Origin: Thalassovita sp.
GTDB lineage: Bacteria; Pseudomonadota; Alphaproteobacteria; Rhodobacterales; Rhodobacteraceae
Assembly: GCA_029212905.1 (NCBI GenBank)
Contig: JARGPB010000009.1
Location: 62,001 to 126,000 of the forward strand
Reading direction: 5' to 3'
Length of the DNA stretch: 64,000 nucleotides
The translations under genes were made by a program, and so were the position numbers. The notes below the pieces were generated by a model. The model was not told the DNA's origin. It made no database searches and was given only the letters and a program-made list of their open reading frames with translations. Positions 51,037 to 59,410 of this stretch are shown here, one piece after another. Position 1 is the stretch's first letter. Each line of letters opens with the position of its first letter.

Positions 51037-52008
51037 ATGCTTAGACCCTATGAACAACGCTTCCCGTGGAACCTTGATTGGAACTTGTTGCGCACCTTCA
51101 CCGTCGTGGTCGAACAGCGAGGGGTTTCAAAAGCAGCGGACTTTTTGGGACTGAAGCAGCCGACGATCAGCAGTGCGCTCAAACGCTTAGAAGAGACGGT
51201 TGGGCACAAGCTGGTCGAGCGCAAACCAAACCGGTTTTCTGTCACTGCGGCGGGCGAGAAGCTGTATTCGGAATGCAAGACGATGTTCGGGGCGGTAAGT
51301 GAAATTCCAGCCTTGCTGGAGGCCGACGAGGAAGAGGTAACTGGCCATATTCGGATCAGCATGGCCAGTCATGTGGTGTCGCCGCATCTCGACCAGGTTC
51401 TGGAGGCATTCTCGAAGAAACACCCCAAGGTCACCTATTCGATGGTGGTCGCCGAAAGCGCCGATGTCGTCACGCGCATCCGACAGAACCACGCCAGTTT
51501 TGGGGTGTGTCTGCTGAATGCTGATCCCAAAGGGCTGGAAACCAGCGTTCTGTTCCGCGAGTTCTTCTGCCTCTATTGTGGCCCCAGCCATCGCCTGTTT
51601 GGTCAGGAAAACATCAAGATGTCCGAGCTGCGCGATGAACCATCTGTGTCCTTCCAAACCGAGATCGAGGGCGGCCCGCTGGCCTCGGTCGCCCAGTTGC
51701 GCGAGAGGGCACGGCTGTCGCCTGGATTGCGGGGCATATCGTCAAACCTCACGGAAATTCGTCGGATGATCGTGGCGAATATCGGGATCGGGGCCTTGCC
51801 GTCGCACGTGGCCGAGCGCGACGTGCAATTTGGTCTGCTGTGGCGGTTGCCGCCCTATACCAACCCGCCAGCGGTGGATATTTTCCTGCTGACAAACCCA
51901 AAGAAACGGATGAACCAAGCAGAGACGCTGTTCATTGATAGCCTGAAAACACTGATCAGGACGCTGCCGCTTTCCGAGCGGACGTATTCGGATGCAGGCC
52001 GACCTTGA
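51037..52008 (+). CDS. LysR-family transcriptional regulator
   Basis: Predicted protein of 323 residues. HTH: DWNLLRTFTVVVEQRGVSKA and LKQPTISSALKRLEETVG (residues 14-58); the rest is the effector-binding domain. It is divergent from the nine-gene amino acid operon, with a perfect LysR dyad between them, so it probably controls that operon in response to the substrate or a product. No other target is evident. Confidence 0.93.
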   Translation: MLRPYEQRFPWNLDWNLLRTFTVVVEQRGVSKAADFLGLKQPTISSALKRLEETVGHKLVERKPNRFSVTAAGEKLYSECKTMFGAVSEIPALLEADEEEVTGHIRISMASHVVSPHLDQVLEAFSKKHPKVTYSMVVAESADVVTRIRQNHASFGVCLLNADPKGLETSVLFREFFCLYCGPSHRLFGQENIKMSELRDEPSVSFQTEIEGGPLASVAQLRERARLSPGLRGISSNLTEIRRMIVANIGIGALPSHVAERDVQFGLLWRLPPYTNPPAVDIFLLTNPKKRMNQAETLFIDSLKTLIRTLPLSERTYSDAGRP

Positions 52009-52324
52009 GCCCTGATTGGGCTGCGGAGCGTACGTTCGAACGACATGCTGTCTGCGCCGAGTGACCAGCCCCCGAGGTTATTTATAGCGCAGAGGGACGA
52101 TACACTGTTTGGCTGCCCTCGTTGGAAACGATGGTGAAATATCGGGGTCTCAAAGCCCCCGATATGAAATCTGGCCCAGGCGGCTGGCAATTTTGTAGCT
52201 TTTGACCATTTCAGGCCCTTAAGTGCTGTTGAAATCGCGGTCGCAGATAGCAGTCTTTGCCAATTTGCCTTAGGAGAAGTGTGGGGGCGCAGATCGCGCC
52301 TTGCGGGGCACGGAGGCATCGAAT
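52009..52324. other. Intergenic stretch with one hairpin
   Basis: No gene is seen in this 316-bp gap. A 9-bp-arm hairpin (ATATCGGGG ... CCCCGATAT, 52139-52165) lies about 130 bp after the LysR gene and could end its transcript, though without a T run. The last 60 bp should hold the promoter of the sulfotransferase gene. Confidence 0.5.
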
Positions 52325-53152
52325 TTGGACCGTACATTTGTTTTAGGGGTAGGGGCTCAAAAGGCAGGAACGACCTGGCTTTCGGACTATTTGCGCGCAG
52401 ATAAAAAGTACCGGTTCGGTGCCATCAAGGAAAAAGAGTTCCATGTTTGGGACAGAAAAGACCTCCCGATGTTTGCTCCGCCCAAGCGACGGGTGTCGAC
52501 GCTGCGCAGCAAAGGCCAGTTTTTGCTGCGGGCTATGGGGAAATTCGACTCCGTCTATTTCCGATATTTCGGGTCTTTGCTGAGAAATGGCGGTATCGCT
52601 GCGGATATCACGCCGTCTTATGCCGGGCTGTCTGCTGCGCGATATGCGCAAATAAACCAGGGCTTTCGCCGTCAGGGGATCCAGGTAAAGACCGTCTTTA
52701 TGATGCGTGACCCGGTTTCGCGCTGCGTTTCGGGTTTCAACATGAGCATGCACAAAGCCTCGAAAAATTTGATGGCAGGGGATGTTGCGGCGGATCGCAA
52801 CGCGGATGCAGTGTTCTTGGACTTTATCGAAACCGAAGGCAGCCGTATGCGGTCTGACTATCTTTCGACCCTTGCGGCGCTTCGGGAGGGTTTCGCGCCC
52901 AGCCAGATTAAGGTCCTGATTTACGAGAACCTGTTCGAGCCTGAAACCATCCGGGACTTTTCGGAGTTCTTTGGCGTTGGGTTTTGCCCCGACCGGGCGG
53001 ACATCAAATCGAACGTTGCCAAAAAGAAGATCCAGGTCTCAGACGAAGCGCTCTCAAAATGTGCGCTCATGTTGCGCGACACCTATGAGGGCATCGGACA
53101 AGAGTTCCCGCAAGTACGCAGCCTGTGGCGTGGGTATCAGTATTTTCGGTGA
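52325..53152 (+). CDS. PAPS-dependent sulfotransferase-like protein
   Basis: Predicted soluble protein of 275 residues. The 5'-phosphosulfate-binding loop is GAQKAGTTWL (residues 10-19), and the 3'-phosphate-binding segment is RDPVSRCVSGFNMSM, both standard for sulfotransferases that move sulfate from PAPS to a sugar, lipid or peptide acceptor. ADITPSYAGLS is also typical. TTG 52325 is preferred, with GGAGG 8 bp upstream; a TTG at 52301 is possible. It has no operon partner, so the acceptor is unknown. Confidence 0.85.
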   Translation: MDRTFVLGVGAQKAGTTWLSDYLRADKKYRFGAIKEKEFHVWDRKDLPMFAPPKRRVSTLRSKGQFLLRAMGKFDSVYFRYFGSLLRNGGIAADITPSYAGLSAARYAQINQGFRRQGIQVKTVFMMRDPVSRCVSGFNMSMHKASKNLMAGDVAADRNADAVFLDFIETEGSRMRSDYLSTLAALREGFAPSQIKVLIYENLFEPETIRDFSEFFGVGFCPDRADIKSNVAKKKIQVSDEALSKCALMLRDTYEGIGQEFPQVRSLWRGYQYFR

Positions 53153-53342
53153 CTATATCCGCCGGGGTGCAGGTGCGGCTGGTTCGGGCTGATTGACCCG
53201 GTTCGGGTGCTTTGGACGATATAACCCTGCGTCCTTTGGCGCCTGGGGCCGATTTCACGAACCATTGCGGGTTTCCTTCGCTGTAGCCGCGTGCTGTTAT
53301 TCTTGTGGAATGAAATTCTGCAATGAGGAAAGAGGGAGAGAG

Positions 53343-54572
53343 ATGGACTTCGGTATCAGGGAGGAGAACCGAAAGCTATTGGACCGCGTTGCGGCCATGG
53401 TGAGGGATGAAATTACGCCGCTGGCAGAGGAATACGAGCGAGAGGTCGCCACGGGTGATCGCTGGCAATTCACTGCGCGGCAGACCGAAATTCTGGAGAC
53501 CCTTAAGGCCAGGGCCAAGGCCGAAGGGCTGTGGAATTTCTTTTTGACGGACAGCGACAAGGGGTTCGGACTGACGACGGTGGAATATGCTTATTTCGCC
53601 GAGGAAATGGGGAAAACGCCCCTGGCCGCCGAGGTGTTCAACTGCGCTGCGCCCGACACTGGCAACATGGAAGTGTTCGAGCGGTACGGCACGGAAGCTA
53701 TGAAAAAACAGTGGCTTGCTCCGCTTCTGGCTGGAGAGATCCGCTCGGCCTACTGCATGACGGAACCGGATGTGGCCTCGTCAGATGCGACAAATATCTC
53801 GATGTCGTGCGTGCTGGATGGGGATGACTATGTCCTGAACGGAGAGAAATGGTGGGCATCCGGGGCAGGGGATCCGCGCTGCGCTGTTTACATCGTGATG
53901 GTGAAAACGGGTGGTGACGAGCTACCGAAACACAAACAGCACGCGATGGTGGTTGTGCCGTCAAATGCCGACGGAATCGAGATCCTGCGCCCCATGCAGG
54001 TCTATGGTGACGATGATGCGCCCCACGGGCATATGCACATGCGGTTTACCAATGTGCGTATCCCGCGCGAAAACATCCTGCTGGGCGAAGGTCGCGGGTT
54101 CGAAATTGCTCAAGGGCGGCTTGGACCTGGACGGATTCACCACTGTATGCGGGCGATCGGACAGGCCGAAGCAGCACTAGGGCACATGTGCAAACGCTCG
54201 CTGGAACGCGAAGCTTTTGGCAAGGCGCTGGCCCATCTTGGGGCGAATTACGACATTATCGCTGAATGCCGGATGGAGATCGAGCAAGCACGTCTTCTGT
54301 GCCTCAAGGCCGCCTGGTACATGGATCAGGGGGATGCCCGCGCGGCGGCTCCGTGGATTTCGATGATCAAGACGGTTGCTCCGCGCATGGCGCTCAAGGT
54401 GATCGACGAAGCATCGCAAATGTATGGGGCCCAAGGGGTAAGTCAGGATACGCCACTGGCGCATGCCTGGACCCACGTGCGGACCTTGCGGTTGGCGGAC
54501 GGGCCAGATGCGGTTCATCGCCGTCAGATCGCCCGTAGTGAACTGCGCAAATACACGCAACAAAAGGTCTGA
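53343..54572 (+). CDS. Acyl-CoA dehydrogenase
   Basis: Predicted FAD enzyme of 409 residues that forms the 2,3-double bond of an acyl-CoA. Seen: N-terminal helical domain with WNFFLTDSDKGFGLTTVEY, the substrate/FAD segment YCMTEPDVASSDATNIS, NGEKWWASGAGDPRC, RIHHCMRAIGQAEAAL, YGAQGVSQDTPLAH and the C-terminal LADGPDAVHRRQIARSEL. It resembles the ACAD10/11-like group with long N-termini. ATG 53343 has GAGGGAGAGAG upstream. The 190-bp gap before it holds nothing else. It is convergent with soxT. Confidence 0.92.
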   Translation: MDFGIREENRKLLDRVAAMVRDEITPLAEEYEREVATGDRWQFTARQTEILETLKARAKAEGLWNFFLTDSDKGFGLTTVEYAYFAEEMGKTPLAAEVFNCAAPDTGNMEVFERYGTEAMKKQWLAPLLAGEIRSAYCMTEPDVASSDATNISMSCVLDGDDYVLNGEKWWASGAGDPRCAVYIVMVKTGGDELPKHKQHAMVVVPSNADGIEILRPMQVYGDDDAPHGHMHMRFTNVRIPRENILLGEGRGFEIAQGRLGPGRIHHCMRAIGQAEAALGHMCKRSLEREAFGKALAHLGANYDIIAECRMEIEQARLLCLKAAWYMDQGDARAAAPWISMIKTVAPRMALKVIDEASQMYGAQGVSQDTPLAHAWTHVRTLRLADGPDAVHRRQIARSELRKYTQQKV

Positions 54573-54593
54573 ATAGACCGAGACACAAGCACC

Positions 54594-54615
54594 TTGGGGG
54601 CGGCAACGCCCCCAA
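54594..54615 (+). terminator. Hairpin after the acyl-CoA dehydrogenase gene
   Basis: A perfect 9-bp stem (TTGGGGGCG, GCAA loop, CGCCCCCAA) lies 22 bp past the stop codon. Near it, CGGCCAAAGGCCG (54626 region) repeats the hairpin core of dispersed repeat copy 3. It probably serves as a convergent terminator with soxT. Confidence 0.6.
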
Positions 54616-54693
54616 CTCCACGGCGACGGCCAAAGGCCGGAGGCGTGACATACTGTGCGCGCGTCAGCGTGCTCTGCTGGATCAAGACGGGAA

Positions 54694-55752
54694 TTATTCG
54701 GCGGGTTGGAAGCCTTCGATCAACTGACGCAGCCCCAGGGCCGCCCCGGCAAAGATCGCAAGAAATGTCACGGGCGCCGAAAAAGCCAACATGGAAAACG
54801 CGCTCAGGCCCTGGCCAACAGTGCATCCCAGCGCAAGAACGGCCCCGATCCCCATTAGCGCGGCCCCTGTGATTTGGCGCCGCAGTTCGCGCGGGTCTTC
54901 ACAGGCCTCCCAACGGAAATGCCCTTTGATCAACGACCCGACAAAGGCCCCCAGGATGACCCCCATGACTGATCCAACAGCAAAGGATGGCGCCCGCGCC
55001 GATGCGGTCATGAAATACAGCAGGCTTTCGCCAACCGGGGCGGAAAAACTGTGCGAAACCACAGGGATATCCGAAAATCCGGTCGAGGCCACCCAATAGC
55101 TACCGGCCCAGCCAGACGTGATCGCCACCCCCACCATGACAGCCCAGAAAACCGAGGCTGGTTCCGTGATGAAGCTGCGCGAGGCCAGCGCCCCCAGGAC
55201 AATCAGCCCGCCGATGATCATGCCGATCATATTCACCGACCCTCCGGTCCACTGACCCAACAGATGGGCAAATCCTGGCGGCAGATCGTTGACCACGTCC
55301 TCTTGGGGGAACACAGCCACGCGGAGCGCGGCCAGCGGCCCCGACAGGACAACATAGGCCGTCACCCCCATAACCAGCACGATCACAAAGGCGCGCATGT
55401 CTCCGCCGCCCAGTCGCGCGATGGACCCAAAGCCACAATTCCCAGCCAGCGCCATGCCATAGCCAAAGATCAATCCGCCCAGAACAGATGCAAAGGGCAT
55501 CCACCGGATCGACAGGTAATACGAGCTTTCGGTTTCCAGCAGGCCGACAGCAGACAGGCCAAAGCTTCCCAGAACGGCAACACCGATCGCCAGAACCCAC
55601 ATCCGCATCCGCGTGTCGGATCCGCCATACAGCAGGTCCTCGATCGCGCCCATTGTGCAAAAACGGCCCAAGCGTGCAGCCAGCCCCAACAGCAAACCGC
55701 CGCCAAGCCCGGCTAATGCGACCAGGAATTCGTCGTTCAGAAACTCCGGCAT
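54694..55752 (-). CDS. soxT: YeeE/YedE-family sulfur transporter (SoxT-like)
   Basis: Predicted polytopic membrane protein of 352 residues with about nine to ten helices. Seen: LGRFCTMGAIEDL, AGNCGFGSIARLGGGDMRAF, and ALGCTVGQGLSAFS, the cysteine-bearing signatures of the YeeE/YedE family (thiosulfate uptake in E. coli). In sox loci such a protein is called SoxT and is thought to move a sulfur compound, perhaps to inform SoxR. It is transcribed with soxS and soxR. ATG 55752 has GGGGAGG upstream. Confidence 0.88.
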   Translation of the reverse strand: MPEFLNDEFLVALAGLGGGLLLGLAARLGRFCTMGAIEDLLYGGSDTRMRMWVLAIGVAVLGSFGLSAVGLLETESSYYLSIRWMPFASVLGGLIFGYGMALAGNCGFGSIARLGGGDMRAFVIVLVMGVTAYVVLSGPLAALRVAVFPQEDVVNDLPPGFAHLLGQWTGGSVNMIGMIIGGLIVLGALASRSFITEPASVFWAVMVGVAITSGWAGSYWVASTGFSDIPVVSHSFSAPVGESLLYFMTASARAPSFAVGSVMGVILGAFVGSLIKGHFRWEACEDPRELRRQITGAALMGIGAVLALGCTVGQGLSAFSMLAFSAPVTFLAIFAGAALGLRQLIEGFQPAE

Positions 55753-55795
55753 GATCCGTGTCCTCCCCAGGATCAAAATCGATTTACGGGTTGTT

Positions 55796-56134
55796 TTAGG
55801 CGTCGTCGCCGCAAAACAGGTCGTAAACCAATTCCAGTATACGCCGGGGTTTGTCGTCCGCCAAACGGTAATAAATTGCTTTACCTTCGCGGCGCGGAGT
55901 CACCAGCCCTTCGAGCCGCAAACGGGACAATTGCTGAGACACGGCCGCCTGACGGGCCGAGAGCAGCTCTTCCAGCTCGGTGACGGATTTTTCGCCAGTA
56001 ACAAGGTGGCACAGGATGAGCATTCGGCCTTCGTGACTGACGGCTTTCAGGAAGTTGGACGCATTCGTGGCATTGTCCACGATGCGGTCCATCTCTTCTT
56101 CCGAGATGTGATCTGTAAACACCGGCAGTGTCAT
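55796..56134 (-). CDS. soxR: ArsR-family sulfur-responsive regulator SoxR
   Basis: Predicted protein of 112 residues, a winged-helix ArsR-type repressor. Recognition-region sequence LLSARQAAVSQQLSRLRLEG is typical. Two cysteines, Cys42 in LILCHLV and Cys108 in LFCGDD, match the spacing of the redox pair of SqrR/BigR persulfide sensors, which link through a polysulfide bridge when sulfane sulfur is present and then leave DNA. It should control the divergent soxV and the soxX, soxC promoters, which carry ATTC-N8-GAAT palindromes. It is not the unrelated SoxR of the superoxide response. Confidence 0.92.
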   Translation of the reverse strand: MTLPVFTDHISEEEMDRIVDNATNASNFLKAVSHEGRMLILCHLVTGEKSVTELEELLSARQAAVSQQLSRLRLEGLVTPRREGKAIYYRLADDKPRRILELVYDLFCGDDA

Positions 56135-56232
56135 CGCCTGTCCCTCTGGGCGGTTTTTGGCTTCTTAGTCGAGCTTATCAACTATTTTGTGCGCCAAGTC
56201 TATGGGGCCGCTGCGTCGCAGAAACTCCGGGG

Positions 56233-56604
56233 TCAACTTGACGAAGGTTGGTAGTCTGTCTTGGCTTTCAGCATCATGTTCAGCAATCCCCAGAAAAAGT
56301 CTTCACCGGGATAGCCTTCGATTCTGCCAATCTCTTTGTTGTTTTCAATCAGGACAAAAGTGGGGGTATAGACCACTTTGCGTGCGAATGAGACGCCCTG
56401 AGGAGGCGCATCCGCAATGTCGATGATTTGCAGCGGGGCGTATTTTCCCTCTGGTGTGTTGGGGTAGATCGGGCCCACAGTGTCCTTCCATTCGATGCAG
56501 TAGTGGCATCCCTGGCGCTCGACCATGATCAGGTCGGCCGCTTGGGCCGAGAGCGGCAGTAAGACCCACAACGCGGCGGAAACGATGAAATGTCGTAGAT
56601 TCAT
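56233..56604 (-). CDS. soxS: Periplasmic thioredoxin-fold protein SoxS
   Basis: Predicted protein of 123 residues with a signal peptide (cleaved near SAQA). The active-site motif is CHYC (Cys33, Cys36) in VERQGCHYCIEWKD. SoxS of Paracoccus reactivates SoxYZ by reducing its carrier cysteine. It is the first gene of the minus-strand soxS-soxR-soxT group and is divergent from soxV. Confidence 0.9.
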   Translation of the reverse strand: MNLRHFIVSAALWVLLPLSAQAADLIMVERQGCHYCIEWKDTVGPIYPNTPEGKYAPLQIIDIADAPPQGVSFARKVVYTPTFVLIENNKEIGRIEGYPGEDFFWGLLNMMLKAKTDYQPSSS

Positions 56605-56615
56605 AAATCACCAGA

Positions 56616-56663
56616 TTGACGACAACTTGTCGCACAACATAATATGAATATGTGAATTATTCA
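56616..56663. promoter_or_regulatory. soxV promoter with overlapping palindromes
   Basis: TTGACG (56616-56621) and CATAAT (56638-56643), 16 bp apart, look like a strong promoter toward soxV. A palindrome CGACAA-C-TTGTCG (56620-56632) fills the spacer, and TGAAT-N9-ATTCA (56645-56663) follows the -10 region. The second is a weaker relative of the sox operators at soxX and soxC. Both lie where a repressor would block soxS and soxV. Confidence 0.55.
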
Positions 56664-56676
56664 AGGAGTCACGCGC

Positions 56677-57414
56677 ATGCTGGATATCTCCTTTGCCGGG
56701 GCGGCGCTAGCGGGGCTGTTGTCCTTCTTTACGCCCTGTATCCTGCCGATGGTGCCATTCTACCTGTGTTACATGGCCGGGATCTCGATGTCGGAACTGC
56801 GAGAGGACGGCGAGATTGCCCCCGGAGCGCAGCGCCGTCTGGTGATTTCTGCTGTAATGTTCGCGCTTGGGGTCAGCTCGATCTTCGTGTTGTTGGGCAT
56901 GGGAGCGACCGCCCTGGGGCAGGCATTCGTCCAATGGAAGCAACCTCTCAGTTATGTCGCGGCGGCGGTTTTGTTCGTATTCGGCCTGCATTTCCTGGGG
57001 ATTCTTAGAATCGGCCTGCTGTACCGCGAGGCCAAGATCGAAAGCAAAGCCGAGCCAACAACCGTTCTGGGCGCCTATGTGATGGGGCTTGCGTTCGGGT
57101 TCGGCTGGACCCCCTGCGTGGGGCCGGCCCTGGCCTCGATCCTGATGATTGCGTCCGGGATGGGGGACATCTGGCGTGGTGGTTTGTTGTTGCTGGTTTA
57201 CGGTTTGTCCATGACTGCGCCGTTTATTGTGGCTGCACTGTTCGCCAAGCCGTTCCTGGGCTGGATGCAGCGCAACCGGAAATATCTGGGCTATGTTGAA
57301 AAAGTGATGGGGGGGATGCTGATCATCTTTGCTATCCTGATCGCGACGAATGCCGTGAACCTGATTGCGGATGCGATGATTCGTTGGTTCCCGGTCTTTA
57401 CCACTGTTGGATAA
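56677..57414 (+). CDS. soxV: SoxV, CcdA-type thiol-disulfide transporter
   Basis: Predicted inner membrane protein of 245 residues with six helices. The two redox cysteines are Cys21 in FFTPCILPMVPF and Cys147 in GWTPCVGPAL, as in CcdA/DsbD. It passes electrons from cytoplasmic thioredoxin across the membrane to SoxW and SoxS. AAGGAG is 10 bp upstream of the start. It is followed closely by soxW. Confidence 0.95.
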   Translation: MLDISFAGAALAGLLSFFTPCILPMVPFYLCYMAGISMSELREDGEIAPGAQRRLVISAVMFALGVSSIFVLLGMGATALGQAFVQWKQPLSYVAAAVLFVFGLHFLGILRIGLLYREAKIESKAEPTTVLGAYVMGLAFGFGWTPCVGPALASILMIASGMGDIWRGGLLLLVYGLSMTAPFIVAALFAKPFLGWMQRNRKYLGYVEKVMGGMLIIFAILIATNAVNLIADAMIRWFPVFTTVG

Positions 57415-57434
57415 GTGTCTTTGGGAGGAGTGCT

Positions 57435-58013
57435 ATGAAACGGTTTTTGATGACGATGGCTGCGGTGTTGGGGTTGGCCCTTCCTGCGCTGGCCGAAGTA
57501 GGCGATGACGGGCTGCACAAAGAGCCCTGGATGCGCGACACGTTCAAGGATCTTCGCGAAGATTTGGCCGAAGCCAACGCCGAGGGCAAGCGTCTGGTGG
57601 TCATGATTGAACAGCGCGGCTGCATCTATTGCCAGAAAATGCATACCGAAGTTTACTCGGACCCCGAGCTGTCCAGCTTTATCGGGGATAACTTTTTTGT
57701 GGTGCAGATGAACCTGCATGGCAGCGATACAGCCACCGATTTCGATGGGGAGGAACTGGAGCAATCCGGCTTGATGCGCAAGTGGGGGATTCTGTTCACT
57801 CCGTCGGTAATCTTCTTCCCTGAGGAGGTCCCGGAGGGCAAAACCGCTCCTCAGGCCGCCGTCTCGATTATGCCCGGCGCCTTTGCGAAAGGAACCACAA
57901 CTGACATGTTTACATGGGTTCTGGAGAAGCGTTATCATCTTGATAACGGGGAAGATTTTCAACGTTACCATGCGCGCCGAATCCAAGAGCGCAACAATGG
58001 CAAATTTGACTGA
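57435..58013 (+). CDS. soxW: SoxW, periplasmic thioredoxin-like protein
   Basis: Predicted protein of 192 residues with a signal peptide (MKRFLMTMAAVLGLALPALA) and the redox motif CIYC (Cys63, Cys66) in IEQRGCIYCQKMHTEV. SoxW takes electrons from SoxV and keeps periplasmic Sox cysteines reduced. GGGAGGAG is placed just before ATG 57435; the longer frame upstream overlaps soxV. Confidence 0.93.
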   Translation: MKRFLMTMAAVLGLALPALAEVGDDGLHKEPWMRDTFKDLREDLAEANAEGKRLVVMIEQRGCIYCQKMHTEVYSDPELSSFIGDNFFVVQMNLHGSDTATDFDGEELEQSGLMRKWGILFTPSVIFFPEEVPEGKTAPQAAVSIMPGAFAKGTTTDMFTWVLEKRYHLDNGEDFQRYHARRIQERNNGKFD

Positions 58014-58034
58014 TCACCAGCGCAACATTTAAAA

Positions 58035-58054
58035 AAATTCACAGAAGTGAATTT
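58035..58054. promoter_or_regulatory. SoxR-type operator before soxX
   Basis: A perfect palindrome AAATTCAC-N4-GTGAATTT (58035-58054) sits in the soxW-soxX gap, 78 bp before the soxX start. Its core is ATTC-N8-GAAT, the pattern reported for SqrR/BigR-type persulfide-sensing ArsR repressors. A near copy lies before soxC. Confidence 0.75.
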
Positions 58055-58131
58055 GTTGTTGCGTTAATCGCTGACGGTAAACTACGGTATACCGAGCTAG
58101 CACAGCCAAAAAACTACCCATGGGAGGAATC

Positions 58132-58602
58132 ATGAGGCTAACTACTCTGACACTGGCGGCATCGTTTGCTGCCGGCGCGGCATTCGCCAACCCGGTAGCG
58201 CCCGCAGCTGTGGTTTTCACCGAGGATGGCGCTGTTGAACAGTCGCTGACCGGTGTGGCCGGAAATGCAGAAGAGGGATTTATCGTCTTCTCGAACAAGA
58301 AAAAGGGCAACTGCGTTGCCTGCCATAATATCGAGTCCATGACGGAACTGAATTTCCCGGGCAATGTTGGCCCCATTCTGGATGGTGTGGGTGAAAACCG
58401 CTCGATCGCAGAATTGCGCGGTATTCTGACCAACTCGAAGATGACCTTCGAGGGAACGGTTATGCCGGCCTATTACAAGGTTGATGGCTTCACCCGTCCG
58501 GGCGACGCTTACACGGGCAAAGCAGCCAAAGGCCCGCTGGATCCGCTGCTCTCGGCGCAGCAAATTGAAGACGTGATTGCCTTCCTGTCCACGCTGAAGT
58601 GA
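58132..58602 (+). CDS. soxX: SoxX, monoheme cytochrome c
   Basis: Predicted periplasmic protein of 156 residues with a signal peptide (ending SFAAGAAFA). One heme motif, CVACH (Cys61, Cys64, His65), and a likely Met ligand in GTVMPAYY. SoxX pairs with SoxA to couple thiosulfate to the SoxY carrier cysteine. ATG 58132 follows GGGAGGAATC; the in-frame ATG at 58120 is too close to its own ribosome site. Confidence 0.96.
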   Translation: MRLTTLTLAASFAAGAAFANPVAPAAVVFTEDGAVEQSLTGVAGNAEEGFIVFSNKKKGNCVACHNIESMTELNFPGNVGPILDGVGENRSIAELRGILTNSKMTFEGTVMPAYYKVDGFTRPGDAYTGKAAKGPLDPLLSAQQIEDVIAFLSTLK

Positions 58603-58630
58603 CAGGGGCACCATGAGTAAGGAGACAAAT

Positions 58631-59047
58631 ATGGAATTCTCAAGACGCGACACTCTGGCGCTTGGGCTGGGTGCGGCGGCTCTGACCGTTCTGCCCTTCC
58701 GCCTGAATGCGGCAGCAGACGACGCCATCGCAGCCTTCACCGGCGGCGCAGACGTGGCAGATGGGGGCGTAACCCTGACAGCCCCGGAAATCGCCGAAAA
58801 CGGCAACACCGTTCCGGTATCGGTCGAAGCAGAGGGCGCAACCGCTATCATGCTGCTGGCCTCGGGTAACCCGACCCCCGGCGTTGCTACGTTCAACTTT
58901 GGCGAACTGGCCGGTGCCCACGCGGCGTCGACTCGTATCCGTCTGGCAGGCACCCAAGACGTGGTTGCCATCGCCAAAATGGCTGACGGTAGCTTTGCCA
59001 AGGCAAGCTCGACCGTGAAAGTCACCATCGGCGGCTGCGGCGGCTAA
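58631..59047 (+). CDS. soxY: SoxY, sulfur carrier protein
   Basis: Predicted protein of 138 residues. A twin-arginine signal (FSRRDTLALGLGA) directs export of the folded SoxYZ pair. The C-terminus ends in IGGCGG, whose Cys136 carries the sulfur intermediate as a swinging arm. ATG 58631 with AAGGAG is chosen over 58613. It is 28 bp after soxX. Confidence 0.96.
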   Translation: MEFSRRDTLALGLGAAALTVLPFRLNAAADDAIAAFTGGADVADGGVTLTAPEIAENGNTVPVSVEAEGATAIMLLASGNPTPGVATFNFGELAGAHAASTRIRLAGTQDVVAIAKMADGSFAKASSTVKVTIGGCGG

Positions 59048-59071
59048 TCAGGATCGTTAGGAGTAATACAA

Positions 59072-59401
59072 ATGGCAAGTGGCGTTAAACCCCGCATCAA
59101 AGCCCCGAAGAAAGCGACTGCTGGCGAAGCGGTCACGCTGAAGACCCTGATCAGCCACAAGATGGAATCGGGTCAGCGCAAGAACAAGGATGGGTCGGTC
59201 ATTCCGCGTTCGATCATCAATCGCTTTACCTGCGAGTTCAACGGCAAGTCCGTGGTCGATGTGACCATGGAATCGGCGATCTCGACCAACCCGTACTTTG
59301 AATTCGAAGCCGTGGTTCCCGAAACAGGTGAGCTGGTGTTCACTTGGTACGACGACGACGGTTCGGTCTACACTGCCTCGAAAAAAGTCGCAGTCGCCTA
59401 A
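59072..59401 (+). CDS. soxZ: SoxZ, SoxY partner
   Basis: Predicted protein of 109 residues with no signal, since it is exported together with SoxY through the Tat route. Immunoglobulin-like fold; conserved ISHKMESGQRKNKDG and ELVFTWYDDDG segments are seen. It forms the heterodimer with SoxY. It is 24 bp after soxY. Confidence 0.96.
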   Translation: MASGVKPRIKAPKKATAGEAVTLKTLISHKMESGQRKNKDGSVIPRSIINRFTCEFNGKSVVDVTMESAISTNPYFEFEAVVPETGELVFTWYDDDGSVYTASKKVAVA

Positions 59402-59410
59402 AACAATCAA

